A stretch of 64,000 bases of DNA, from contig CP141149.1 of the NCBI GenBank assembly GCA_035235625.1, forward strand, positions 12,425,393 to 12,489,392, given 5' to 3'. Of the stretch, positions 47,326 to 59,595 are shown piece after piece. The stretch is from Saururus chinensis (lineage: Eukaryota; Streptophyta; Magnoliopsida; Piperales; Saururaceae). The position numbers and the translations under genes were made by a program. The notes beneath the pieces are model-generated. The model was not told where the DNA came from. It ran no database searches and worked only from the letters and a program-made list of their open reading frames with translations. Position 1 is the stretch's first letter. Each line of letters starts with the position of its first letter.

Positions 47326-49600
47326 CATTAGTGGCACTACTCTCAGCTTCCTAGGCATGCCTTCTGGTCCTTTCTTTCCTTCTCCCTCCTCGTGCCCTTT
47401 CTCTTTCACCCCACCTCATCTCTTTCTTCCACCTCCAACCTAGCCTCTGCACCTCCTCTTCCATTGCCCCATAGGGTTGACCTTTCCTAAGAGAGGCAGG
47501 TCCTCCGCTCTGCCACTCACTCTTGATGCAATGACTTCTCCATTCTCGTCATCGGCAATATAGTATTATTGTAGAATTGATTTAGAACTATTGCTGAATT
47601 GATTCTACAATATAGCGTTGGTTAATGGGATCAAAAGAGTTTAGGGTTTAAGCCAATATGCACACACCTAAGGCTAAACCAGGTACCTTTGTGAGAGTTG
47701 AGAGTATTCACACACCAAAGGTAGTGCCTAGCCCACAAAAACCAAAAGGAGGGAAAGTGATCAAATTGAAGACTAATGTTTTGAGGATTTGTGACATAAG
47801 CCATAAGGATAATCACATTAGGTTTAAGTGCCCCACCCCAACAAGCCAAACCTTAGGAGAAAGTTGAAGAAGCAAGCCCCTAAATATGCAAACACTAGGT
47901 TGCCACACAAATTCTATGCTCATAACATGAAGCAAGTGTAGATTAGAAAGATTGATCATCAAGCTTTGAGTAATCAAATAAGAAAACTAAGCAAGAAACC
48001 CTTATATTGCCTTAGGATTAGTTGCTAGGGAAGGTTGAGGAGGAAAATCTCACTACTTTGAAGTAACGTGTCAATTGTCCATTAGTTAAGGATAGTTATA
48101 TTCCTACGCTCTATTTTCTACACTATAGGGCTTACACCACTTATGATTAGATAGGAAAAATTAATTTTCATGTTGTCAGGGTGGGACCCATTTACCCTAT
48201 CCAATCAAAGGTGGGGTAAGGCCTATAGTGTAGAGATATCATTTTCTATGAGTTAATTCTTTCTATCTTTTGGATATGTACATATTTTTTAGTTCTGTTT
48301 TCATTTACTTGGTTTTTCATGGATGCTTTTATTCATAAGTTTTGAATGAAAAAAAATGGAAAAAAAGTAAAAGGTTCAAAAACACAAAGAAAATAATTAG
48401 TTGATTTTGTTTTACATAGCCTTTTTTGTTGTTTTTGAATGTTCAGCTCTTCTTTTAAAGATTGTTAATTACTAATTAAGTTGAAATCACCATGATATGT
48501 TGTCAAAGTACTTTAATTAAGAGAGTGATGCACCAAGAAGAGTGAGATCTTTTTTTTTTTGCTTGATGGTGCAATTCTCTGATTTTCAAAACTTGCACAT
48601 TTCATGTTTAGCTCGCGTCAAATTCATGATTGAAATTCAATAGAGAATTCTTAAATATTGGTTGACTTAAAAGTTTAGATTCTAGTGGAGTGTTAGTGAT
48701 TTAATTAGAGGAACTTGCTAGACTTTTATGTAGGAGTCAAAGGTTTAAATTCCTTGTAATGTGTCATGAGCTTGTATATGATTTACTTTATTTTATTTTT
48801 ATAATGGATTTGTCCTCGTAAAGATGATGTAGAAGGGCTACCTACTTAGGTTGGCCTATGCTAGTGTGAAAGCTCCCGTACACTTAATGTAAAAATAAAA
48901 ATAGCATATAAAATATTAAAAAATTGTTGAGAGTTGAGAGGATTTAGAAAAAGCCTAGCACTAGAAAAATGAATTGCAAATAAATAAAGAAGAAAAAGGC
49001 ATGGGCTAGTTATTGTTATTCATATGTTATTTATCTATTTAGAAGAACTATTGTAAATAGAATTTACTATGTAAGTCGAAAATGAGAAAATTTTCTTTTC
49101 TAGAGTCCAAAGGACTTTGTCTCTTTTGAATAAGAATGACCTTGTGAAATTCATGAGTGAAAAGAGCTAAAAGTGATGCTTTCTTCAAAACTTAATAAAA
49201 GAGCATTACAATGTTAAAATGAAGAAAAGATAACTAAAATTCACAAACTAATGGAGCAGACTAATCTAAGAAAAGATATAAATGACCATAAGTTTGTGGA
49301 TGAACTTGCTTTAATGTCTAATTAATGAGATTTAATCAAAGAGCTCAACATTGCTTGTTTTTGCCCATTTTATTTTTATTTTGAGTTATAGAAATCAAAA
49401 TAAAGTGCTTGCAATGGAAAATGATTGTTTTTAACATTAAAATTTTATGGAAATTATTTCAATTTTTCAAAAATAAATTCATAAATGTTCAAAAGCGATC
49501 GATTGCACCTATCGGGCAATCGATCAATCATTGGCCTCACTGTTTGCTCCCAAATAAACATTTCAAAATTGGTCAAAAGCTTCATTTCACCCCCATTAAC
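47326..49600. other. No gene resolved; weak retroelement-like coding traces
   Basis: 47340-47550 is C/T-rich with no domain. 47640-48080 on + has diverged coding-like strings (KPKGGKVIKLKTNVLRICD, then KYANTRLPHKFYAH-like in another frame) that could be decayed retroelement ORF; I do not recognise the family. 48100-49480 is AT-rich with no feature. 49490-49600 has cgatcgattg repeats like the LTRs to the right, so a truncated LTR copy may end here. Confidence 0.3.
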
Positions 49601-51340
49601 TGTAAGAACATATGTGACATATGTCAAATTTATTAGCTGATTTTTTGTTAAAATTATGTTCAGAAACCTCATGTATGTATTGAGTCTTAGAATTTGATTT
49701 AACATTATTGTCATTGAGTCAGATTTAGATTTGACAGACTTGAAAAATAGGAGTAGACATGTTCTTATTGATCAAGACAGAAGATTGAAGAATGTTGAAG
49801 GTTGTTGAAGCTTATTTAGATCACATTTGCATACAAAATTCACTTAGACAAGTTTTAGAAGTTATTTTAGAGGTTTTAGGGTAAAAAGAGCAAAATAATA
49901 AAATTATAGTCAGAATGGTCGATCGTTGCAACATAAGAAGAACCAACGATTGATTGACACTTGATTTCACCCTATGTAAAATAAAGCATAGAGTTATTGA
50001 TCGATCGCTCTCTTGAATCGATTGATCGTTTGAAGTATTATGCACAAAACAAATAGTGAATGATCCATTACTATTTAGAATGATCAATTGCATTAGGGAC
50101 AAGTTACCATAATTAAGCCATTTATATTTCAATTTCTTTACTTATTCAAGTCCAAGACCTAAAACAACTTGCAAAGCTATACAAGGGTTATGAAATTACG
50201 AAATTTGAGAGAGGAAAACCTAGAGGAGATTATAGAGAAAAAATTTATACCTTTTGCACATTGTTTTCCACGGAGAATTTACAAGAAGCTTTGAGTTGAA
50301 GATCAATGATACATTTGCATACATAAATTACTTGGAGAAGTTTCAGAAGTTTAAAATGATTTAGGGTTGAAATGGCAAAATAGTAAAATTACAAGCAAAA
50401 TATCAATCGTTGCAACAAAAAAACCAAATGATCGATCGACACTTGATTTCTCCCTAGGTAAAACAAAGTTGAGAGTTATCGATTGCTCTCATGAATCAAT
50501 CGATTGCTTGAAGTATCGTGCAAAAAACACAGTGAATGGTTGATCACTTCAAAAATAAGTTACCCTAATTAAGTCATTACAATTTTAATTTATTTCTGTA
50601 TTCAAGTCCAATACCTAAACCGACTTAACGAGCTATATAAGGGTTAAAAAATTATAAAATTTTTTAGAGAAAAACCTAGGGGAGATTAGAAAAAAGAGTT
50701 TATACATTTTGCACATTATTTTCTAAGGAGGATTCGCATAAAGCTTTGAGTTAAATATCAATGGTGAATTTAAGAGGCTAATCTACAACTAAAGGAGATT
50801 ATACATAGACATTTCAAAGGAGTTGTAGTATATCTTCAATGGGATATTAAAAATTTAACAAGACCAAAGTCAACACAACAAGATGTGCTTGTTGAAGTCT
50901 AAGTGACGACAAAGACTATGCAAGGAAGGAGAAGAAGTTTCAAGTGCTTGAGGGAGAAGACTGGAAGGCCAGTAACAACAATCCAAACAAGAAGAACTTG
51001 TGTTAGAGTCTAAACAAGGTTGGTAGTTTGTTTATGTAAATATAATGTCTTGGTTTTTTGTGCATTGATTTGGTTCATTTTGAACTTTCATGATTTTTTA
51101 CTTGTATTAGGGTTTTCACATTAATATGTCGTGTTCATGTTTGAATTGAATGATTGTAGTTGAATGATTAATACATCTAAGAGTGCAATTTGGGAAAATA
51201 TTTACTTGTTTTCGTTTAATAAAAAAATTTGTGCAAAGTGGCTAGAACTCATATTCTTTGTCATTGTTGATAATTAGACTAGGGGTAATCTACTGATCTG
51301 CTATACTCTTCTTGGCGGATATTAAACTCACATTAACATC
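49601..51340 (+). repeat. Probable 5' LTR of a Copia-like non-autonomous element
   Basis: Starts TGTAAGAACATATGTGACATATGTC and aligns with the better-defined 3' LTR at 59596 (TGTTAGAACATATTAGAATATGTC) at its left part, then 'ttgagtcttagaatttgatt' against 'ttaagtctttagaatctgat'. The right part matches the minus-strand LTR at 60840-62090 (agaactcata, ggatattaaactc). The end is approximate. An internal tandem duplication makes it longer than its partner. Confidence 0.55.
49825..50762 (+). repeat. Tandem duplication, about 480-base unit
   Basis: The block from 'acatttgcatacaaaattcac' (49824) to 'gaagatcaatga' (about 50309) is repeated from 'acatttgcatacataaatta' (50312) to 'aaatatcaatgg' (about 50763). 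Both contain gatcgatcg/atcaatcgattg palindromic strings and 'ggattcgc/gagaatttac' ends. The copies differ at perhaps one base in six. Confidence 0.75.
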
Positions 51341-51865
51341 CAAACTCTCAAAGGAGGTAGGGTTGTGCAGTGTAAGGTCTTTTAGCATGACGAAAAGTGA
51401 TTTCACACACGATTTGCTCGCTAATTGTTTGATTTTGTGGTGGTGAAGGTATGAGCCTGAACCCAAATTTTTATATTTAGTGACATTTCAAGTCATTTTC
51501 AATTATTTTGAGCTAATAGAATAATTTGAAATTGCAAAGTTTTAAGTGATTTCATCTATCAAATCATGAGATTTCAATGATTTTGTAAATTGTAGGTTTG
51601 AAACACGTCCAAATTTGAGATTTTGAAAAATTATGAGTTTCTAGATAAAATTGATAATAGTTCTAGTTGTAAAAGTTGTTTACCTCATTGGACTCTACAA
51701 TGCACAAAAAATTGGAGTCAATTGGGGACAATTTTTTTGAGGGGTAATTTCATAAATGCAAAATTGGACAAAAAAATTTTCAATTTCAAAAATGTAGAAA
51801 ATTGCAAAGATATTTAATTGCTTAATTTCCTACTTAGATTTTAGCTTTCTTTGTCCAAATTTTAG

Positions 51866-51986
51866 ATGGCTAGAAGTAAGAAGTGCCCAACCCCTTACAA
51901 GCCGAGCATTTCACAAGTCTTGTCCTCCACTCAGCTGAAGGCTAGTCCCATTAGTTTTGAGCAGTCAATTGTATTTGGGTTGTATT
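51866..51986 (+). pseudogene. Start of a 'putative plant transposon protein' ORF, cut by the LARD insertion
   Basis: From the ATG at 51869 the frame reads MARSKKCPTPYKPSISQVL, then SIVFGLY and is interrupted at the target site GTATT. It resumes right of the LARD element at 58655. Function in the element is unknown. Confidence 0.6.
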
Positions 51987-53830
51987 TGTAATACACCATT
52001 TTCCTGATTACATATAACCCAAGGGGTTAGGGGTAGTTAAATAATTTTTTGATAAGTCTTAGAGGGTTTTAGATGTTGAAACCTCTAATATGAGTAGAGC
52101 TTGATAAAATGAGTGTAACAAATTAAAGAACATGCGAAATGGGGGTTGGGAGCAAACATGACAATCTCAAGAAGCGTGCAATATAGGCAAACTCACTTGA
52201 AAAGACTGGGATAAACTGCTTTAAGTGGGTTATTTAAAAAAAAATGTTTCACGCGCGATGAACGAAAGCGTAGTACATGGTAAGGTAACGTGTCGCGTTC
52301 ACGTGCTGTGCTACTGGAAATGGTTGTGCGGCATCGTGGTTTTCGGCGTGCCAAAGCCTATTTAAGTCTGTTTGAGGGTTTTCTTCCGATACAACTTCAT
52401 TTTTCCCATTTTTGATCATTCTGACTCCAATTTAATCCATTTAAGAGGCATTATTAACTAAATCGAGCGTGCTCTATGAATTGGAGGGGTCCGTTCTTTG
52501 AGTTGGAGACTGTATGAGGAGAAAACATCCTAAAATGAGAAAAGGTCATGCCCGTCGTCCTCGAGCACCAGAGAAAGAAAAGTGACCCGAAGCAAGAGGG
52601 GGTTCCGTCTGCAGTTGTCGGGCCACAATGAGAGAAGTAACCCAGAGTAGAGGAGGCTATGTCCTTCCATGAAGGGCTATGTCCTTCCATGAAGGGCTAC
52701 ATGGTGAAAGATGTATCCCTGGATAGAGGAGAGGTTTTGTCCGCAACTTATGGATGCCGAAAGAGAAAAATGTCTTCGGATAAGGGGATGCTTTGTCTAT
52801 TGCCTCCAGGCATGGAAAGTGAAAAACATCTCTATGGGAGAGGATGCTTGTCCGCCACCTATGGCCGTGGGAAGTGTAAAGTGTTCCAGGTTAAAGAGAG
52901 ATTCTCTCTGCCCCCTTTGGATATAGTGAGAAATGTATTCCATAGCTAGAGGAGATTCTGCTCGCCATCTCTGGACCTAGAAGGAGGATGCCTTGAAGGA
53001 ACGATCACTTTGAATGCCCACTTTTGGTATCTCATGGGAGTAAACATTTTTGATCTTCTGTTTTACTATGAGTATAAGAATAGGTAGACCTCCTATGTAG
53101 TTAACTTAGGCTGCTAAATGACTTATATGCATGCACATCTTAATTAGTGATACTGATATACTAATTAAGATATATTATTTTCTATAATCTAATTTTTTTG
53201 ATATGTTCTGATTTAAATTGCTTTGTTATGTTTCATCAGATATAATCTGGGGTGTCCTGATATGCTTTGATATGATATACTCTTTATGATCTGATATGCT
53301 TTAATATGATCTGCTATGATCTAAAATGATCTGATGGGATCCGATGTTATTCAATCTACTCTATTATGTTCTGCTCTGCTCTGTGATAGAGCGAGATGTA
53401 TAATTTCTTTAATTTGTTAGCTTCTGTTTATCTCTGATGATTTATGAGATTTCTATTTGACTTCGATGATTTATGAGATTTATGTCTTAATTCTATGATT
53501 TATGAGCTTTTTGTTTGACTCTGATTATTTATTAGATTTAAATCTAACTTCGAATGATGTATTTAAATATAAGTATATACATATTTTAACATATATAATT
53601 TTGTGATGCCTAATGTATGTAATAGTCATTAGGCAGAACTATGTTCGGATCCGATCATATTAGAATAATATTGTGAATGTTATCCAATACATACGTAGGC
53701 AACCAACAGCAAAGCAACGTTGGCCCAATCCAAATTAATTATGATTGTAAATTTTGTTCCTACACGCGATGAGCTTTAAAATTTCATATCCGAGATTTTT
53801 TGGATGTTGGATTAGGGTCAGGGCATTACA
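51987..53830 (+). repeat. 5' LTR of the LARD element
   Basis: Starts TGTAATACACC and ends GGGCATTACA, 1844 bases. It aligns with 56524-58649 (gtagagcttga, ccttccatgaagggc / ccttcgctgaagggc, ggcaaccaac(a/g)gcaaagc). It holds a short tandem pair 'tatgtccttccatgaagggc' at 52659-52698 and degenerate 'tgatatgctttgatatgatc' repeats at 53200-53350. Confidence 0.9.
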
Positions 53831-53832
53831 AA

Positions 53833-53850
53833 TGGTATTAGACCATTGAT
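53833..53850 (+). other. Primer-binding site, initiator tRNA-Met type
   Basis: tggtattagaccattgat begins two bases after the 5' LTR. The usual plant site is tggtatcagagc, so there are two changes in twelve. Confidence 0.75.
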
Positions 53851-56523
53851 CTATCTGCGAGAGCATAATGTTTATTAAAGATATTGATTTAGTAAGAACT
53901 CTAAATTTAAATTTAAATTAATATGAAATTTCTTTTCTAAATGTGTTGTCATTAATTTGAAATGAATTCTAATTGTAAATTTGAAATAATTTAAAACTTT
54001 TGTTATGAATGTGTTGTCATTGATTTGAATTAAATTTCGATTTTTAACTTTTCGGTTGTGCATGTGTGATATCGGGTTTAACACAAACTCCGATTTTGAA
54101 CTTTTTGTTCTGCATGTATGACATTGGATTTAATACAAGCTCTTATCTTAAGAACTCCTATTCTCAAGCGGATTTTAATTTGAAATTTATGTTTGTCTGT
54201 GTTGCAATGGATTTGATACGAACATTAATCTTATGAATTTTGATTTTGAATCGAAAATGATTTCAATTTTTTTTTCTGAATAAGTTGTATTAGATTTTGA
54301 TTTGAAATTTTGTTCTACTGGTGTGACATCAAAATTTGTTTGAACTCTAATTTTTATGAAGTTTGATTTATTTTAATTAGAAGTGATTTAAAATTTTGTC
54401 TTACATGTGTTGTATCCGATTGCAGACAAACCACGATTTTGCAAATGCCAATTCTAAATTAGACTTGATCTGAAATTTTTGTTTTGAATGTGGTGCATCT
54501 GATTTAACACTATGTTCACCATGTGTTGCAAGGGATTTGATGTGAACATCAATTTAGTGATTTTTTTTATTTTCTAATAAGAAATTATTTAAAATTTTTT
54601 GTTTGAATATGTTGCATAGGGTTTAATACTTTTTTAAATTTGAATTAATTTGAACTTTCATTATGCATTTATGACATTGGATTTAATATGAATTCTGATT
54701 TTGAACTTTCATAATGTATATGTGACATCGGATTTAATATGAACTCCGATTTCATGAATTCTAATTTTTAATCATAAGTTATTTAAAAATGTTATTCAGC
54801 ATAAGTTAAATCAAATTTGATTTAAAATTTTGTTTTGCATGTGTTACATCGAATTTATGACGGATTCCAATTTTACGAATTTCATTTTTAAATCAAGTAT
54901 GAATTGAAATGTGTTTTGCACATGTGGCATCAGATTTGATCTAAAGTTTGATTTTACGAATTTTGATTTTGAATTTTGACTCAAATGAATATTTTGTTTT
55001 GAATTTGTTACATGATTTTTAAATATTTTTAGCAATTTCAATTTCAAATAGTTTGTGAAATTTATTTTAATAAATGGTAGAATTACTGAGGAGTAACCAC
55101 CAAACGCTTATAATATGGGACATGAGGTGTTAGTGAAAAACTCTACAATTAATTCTACCAAGGTGTTAAAATGAAATTTGATTTCAAACTGTCTATTTCA
55201 AAAAATATTTTTGATTAAGAAATGAATTTGTTTTAAAAAGCAGTGGAACTACTTAAGAGTAAACCACCAAACACCCAAGGTATAAGAGGTGAAGTGTTAG
55301 TGGGTAGCTCTATGATAAATTCTGCCGATATATTGATATGAAATTTAATTTTAAAATATTTGCATTTTGGAAGTTATCTTTACCTTAAAGTAAATATGTT
55401 TTGAAAAGCAGTGAAACTCCTGAAGAGAAAGCACTAAACACCAATAGTATGAGATACAAGGCATTAGTTGATTGCTCTCATGTTAGATTTGTTGGTGGAT
55501 TTGTTGTGAAATTTAATTTCAAATCTTCTATAATTTGAAAATAGATTTGAAATCTAGTAAATTTGTCTCAATTGCCTATGGAATTACTAAGAAGAAACCA
55601 TCAAACACTTGTGGTATGAGACATGTGGTATTAGTGGATAACTTCAAGGTTGATTCCACTAGTGTATTGAAATGAAATTCAATTTCGAATCTGGTTTAAT
55701 CGAAAATGTTTGTTCCAAATTTGATTTGAAGAAAATGTCTTCTAATGATTTGGGTCTTTGGACTCTTTGGATAGTAATTTTGTATACAACCCAAATGCTA
55801 TCGATTCTGGATACCTACCGAGAGAAATAATTGGTTTTGGTGTTCATAGGTGTGAAACATTATGGAAAAGCTCATATCCTTCTAGCCTACATCGCCCCAT
55901 GAGTACAAGGGTAAGCCATTCGGTATCACAGATTTAAATAATGATACCCACCAAGAGAAATAATTAGTTCTATCATGCACAGGTGTGGAGCATCATGGGA
56001 AAGCTCTTATCCTTTTGGCTTTTGTGGCCCCATGAGTGCGAGAGTAATTTATTAGATATCACAGCTTTTTGATTGAATGATTGATTTACTGAATTTTAAA
56101 AAGGCGATATGCCTTATTTTGAATGACATATCAAATTTCCAAATAATGATTTATCCAACTATAAATTAATTATCATATTTTGTTTACAAATGATTTATCG
56201 AATTCTGAAAGAAAGATATGTCTGATTTTGAATAACATTTCTTAGATTTCTAAATAATGATTTATTTCACTCTAAATTAAATATAAAATTTTGTATGATA
56301 TGATTTATTTAGTTTTAAATTAATAATTGGAATTTGTTTAAAATGTTTTATCCGATCATAAATTATCGGATTCTATTTGTGAATGTTTTATCCAATTTTA
56401 AGATTGAATTATGTTTATATATGATTTATCTAATTATAATCTATCTAATTGTGTTTATAATTACTTATCGGATTAACTATTGAATTTTGTTAGATATTTG
56501 TTCTTATTTTGATATGGTTTGAA
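53851..56523 (+). repeat. LARD internal region: three successive degenerate tandem families
   Basis: No coding frame. (1) 53860-55075: about 100-200 base irregular repeats around 'gacat(c/t)ggatttaatacga' and 'aactccgattttgaa'. (2) 55075-55700: four units of about 165-170 bases around 'actacttaagagtaaaccacc' and 'caaacac'. (3) 55810-56070: two units of about 130 bases starting 'atacctaccgagagaaataa' (55811) and 'atacccaccaagagaaataa' (55944). The rest (56075-56520) has short 'gatttatccaattataaatt' repeats. Confidence 0.75.
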
Positions 56524-58649
56524 GAGTTACCTTGCTTTTTCTATTACTTCTAACCCAAGCGATTAGGGGTAATTAGATAAAAAAAATTATAATTCTTAGA
56601 GGGTTTCAGAGGTTGAAACCTTAGTATATAAGTAGAGCTTAAAGAAACAAGTGTAACAAATCGAAGAGCACGTGAAACGGAGGTTAGGAGCGAAAGTTAC
56701 GATTTCAAGAAGCATATAATATAGGAGAACTCACTTGAAAATAGTGGGATAAATTGCTTTAAGTGGGCTAGTTTGGTAGGGCTCATTGATACTAGCTCAA
56801 CATTACCAAGAATGCGCAAATCTAAGTTTGGATTAAAAAGATACATGCGTTTAAAGATAAGTATTCAACAAAAAAGAAAAATAAAAATAAAAAAAGCACA
56901 CCGCACGCAACGAATGCGAGCGGTACACGTTTAGGCAACACGCATTATGTGCGAACGTTTTGTGCGTTACACACGGGTGACGCACCGCATGCATACAACA
57001 CTATAATGGTGGGCTCCGTCGCCGAAAACAGCATTGCGACATCACGGTTTTTGGTGTGCCGAAGCCTATTTAAGGGTGTTTGAAGGTTTTCTTCTGACAT
57101 AACTTCATTGTCTTTGTTTTTTATCATTATAAGTCTAATTTAGTTTGTTCAAGAGGGTTCTTTACTAAATCAAGCGTGCTCTATGCAATAGAGTGGTTTG
57201 TTCTTTGAGCTAGAAACCGTATGAGGAGAAAACATCCTAAGACAAAAAGAGGCCTTGCTTATTGTCTTCGGGCACTAGAGAAAGAAAAGTGACCCGGAGC
57301 AAGAGGGGCTTCCATCTATAGTTGTCGGGCCACAACGAGAGAAGTAACCCATAGTAGAGGAGGCTATGTCCTTCGCTGAAGGGCCACATAGTGAAAGATG
57401 TATCCCCGGGTAGAGGGGAAGTTCTATCCGTAGCTTACAGGTGAGGAAAAAGAAAAACGTCTCCGGATAAGGGGATGCTCTGTCCGTCGCCTCAAGGCAT
57501 GGAAAGTGAAAAATGTCTCGAGGTGAGGCGATGCTCATCTGCCACCTATGGCCATGGGAAGCATAAAGTGTTCCGGGTTAAAGAGAGATTCTATCCGCCA
57601 CCTTCGGATACAGTGAGAAAGGTGTTCTGAAGCTAGAGGAGATTATGCTCGCCATCTTCGGACATAGAAGGAGGACGCCTTGAAGGAATGAACAATCTAA
57701 ACGACGTCACTTCCTGTATCTCATAGGAGTAAACATTTGTGATCTTCTATTTTATTATGATTATAAGAATACGTAGACATCCTTAGTAGTTAGCTTAGGA
57801 TGTTAAATGACTTATATGCATGCACATCTCAATTAGTGATATTGATATACTAATTAAGATATATAATTTTCTATAATCTAATGTATTCTGATATGTTTTG
57901 ATTTGAATTACTTTGTTATGCTTCATCCGATATGATCTGAGGTGTCTTGATATTCTTTGATATGATATACACTATATGATATGATACACTCTAATATAAT
58001 CCGCTATGATCTAATGGGATCCGATGTGATCTAATCTACTCTATTGCATTTAGCTCCACTCTGTGAAAGAGCTAGATGTGTAATTCCTTTAATTTGTTAG
58101 CTTCCATTTATCTCCGATGATTTATGAGATTTTCTATTTAACTTCGATGATTTATATGATTTATGAGATTTTTGTCTAACTTTTATGATTTATGAGATTT
58201 TTGTTTGACTCTGATGATTTATGAGATTTTAATCTAACTCTCAATGATGTATTTGAATATAAGTATATACGTATCTTAACACATATGATTTTGTGATGCT
58301 TGATGTATGTAATAGCCGTTAGGAAGATGTACGCTTGGATTCGATCGTATTGCAATAATATTGTCGATGTTATCCAATACGTACGTAGGCAACCAACGGC
58401 AAAGCAACGTTGGCCCAATCGAAATCAATTATGATTATAAGTTTTGTTTTGACCTACACACGACGAGCTTTGAAGTTTCATTGTGTGTATATGAACGTTA
58501 CAGCTCTAGTCTAGGAACGGGGAAGCTTTGAAGCTCTGTAGTGTGTAGACGAATGTTATACCTCTCGCACACAGATGATGTTTCTTTGTTTAAGAAAGAA
58601 AATTTTTAATCTGAGATTTTTTGGATCCTGGTTCAAGTCGGGGCATAAC
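56524..58649 (+). repeat. 3' LTR of the LARD element
   Basis: Partner of 51987-53830, about 280 bases longer. Part of the extra length is at 58470-58570, with 'gacgagctttgaagtttcat' and 'gaagctttgaagctctgtag' strings. The start is inferred by alignment (agttaccttgc against tgtaatacacc), so the left boundary is good to a few bases only. Confidence 0.8.
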
Positions 58650-58654
58650 GTATT

Positions 58655-59100
58655 ATGATGGGATCATGCTACTAAGAGCTCGACCTCACTGGATTCCCAA
58701 TGTCAAGTCCATCTCTACTACTCCAACATATAGCTACCCCCGCCTTATTCGATAATAGTACTCCTCTATGAGGAGTGAGGGAGAGTTGACCCTTGTAGGA
58801 GTGGTGAATGGGACTGTTGTCACAGTAACTCCTGACATCATAGTGTCAATGACCGATGTACAAAGAGGAGAGACACACTATCTGACATTTGAGCATTTTG
58901 AAATCCCAAATGATAGTGTTATCACAAGATGTCTATAGGATATAAAGCATGATCATTTGCTCGACATTTCTATCCAAGTGCACAACATGACTCCCACTTT
59001 TTGACTCCTATATGTGGTTACACAGTACAACATATGGAGCACGAGGAAGGAGAGAGTAGATCAAATGATGGCACATATTCTTTATTTGATTTCTTAGGTT
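58655..59100 (+). pseudogene. 'Putative plant transposon protein' ORF, continued after the LARD insertion
   Basis: Reads in pieces: TTPTYSYPRLI (about 58720), SEGELTLVGVVNGTVVTVTP (about 58775-58833), GETHYLTFEHFEIPNDSVI (about 58870-58925), HNMTPTF and KERVDQMMAHILYLIS (about 59050-59095), with stops between. The homologous minus-strand ORF at 63000-63580 has the same order (PRLLRQWYSS, ILVGIIEGTSVRVT, FCGYVFPSDNEII). This is the domain annotated in plants as 'putative plant transposon protein' (PF20167-like, from memory). Confidence 0.7.
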
Positions 59101-59579
59101 CATTTTCATGTATTTTTGGTTAAAACATTGTTCAGTTCATGATATGTACTTGGATGTTTATTTCTATGTATTGTGAAACTAATGCATGTTTGACTAATAG
59201 ATATTTTGAGACATTTGTGGATTATTGATTATTTTTATAATGTCTTAATAGTTGTTTTCTTGACTTATATAGTTTATTGAGTATTTTCTTTATTTATAGT
59301 TCACTTTATGACTATTTCAGACAAAAAGGGGGAGAAAAAAATATGGAAAATCCATGTGTTGTGCTTAGTTCGTAGTAGTAGTGTTAATGCAAATAATTTT
59401 TGTTTAAGTGTGCAAGCTAAGTACATATTTAAGAAATTTCAAGATCAATTCCAAATGGACTAGTGACTCTTAGGTATGCCAAGTATATGTTTTGTATAAG
59501 TGAAAGTTAATGTACTAAATGTTCAAGAGTTATAATTTTTATTTTTATTTTTATAACTTGCAGAGTTTTATCACAAAAT

Positions 59580-59595
59580 AGCCAAGCAGGGAGAT
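59580..59595 (+). other. Polypurine tract of the + Copia-like element
   Basis: agccaagcagggagat directly precedes TGTTAGAACA. An earlier 'aaaaagggggagaaaaa' (59323-59340) is the kind of internal purine run that SIRE/Maximus-type Copia elements have. Confidence 0.7.

Larger units (their letters stand above)
51987..58649 (+). mobile_element. LARD-type LTR element without coding capacity
   Basis: 6663 bases: 5' LTR 51987-53830, primer-binding site 53833-53850, 2.7 kb internal region with no gene, 3' LTR about 56524-58649. It is flanked by the 5-base duplication GTATT (51982-51986 and 58650-58654). The lack of any gag or pol and the large size class it as a LARD (large retrotransposon derivative). 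It is inserted in the ORF of the Copia-like element. The 3' LTR terminus is changed (ataac for ttaca). Confidence 0.85.
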
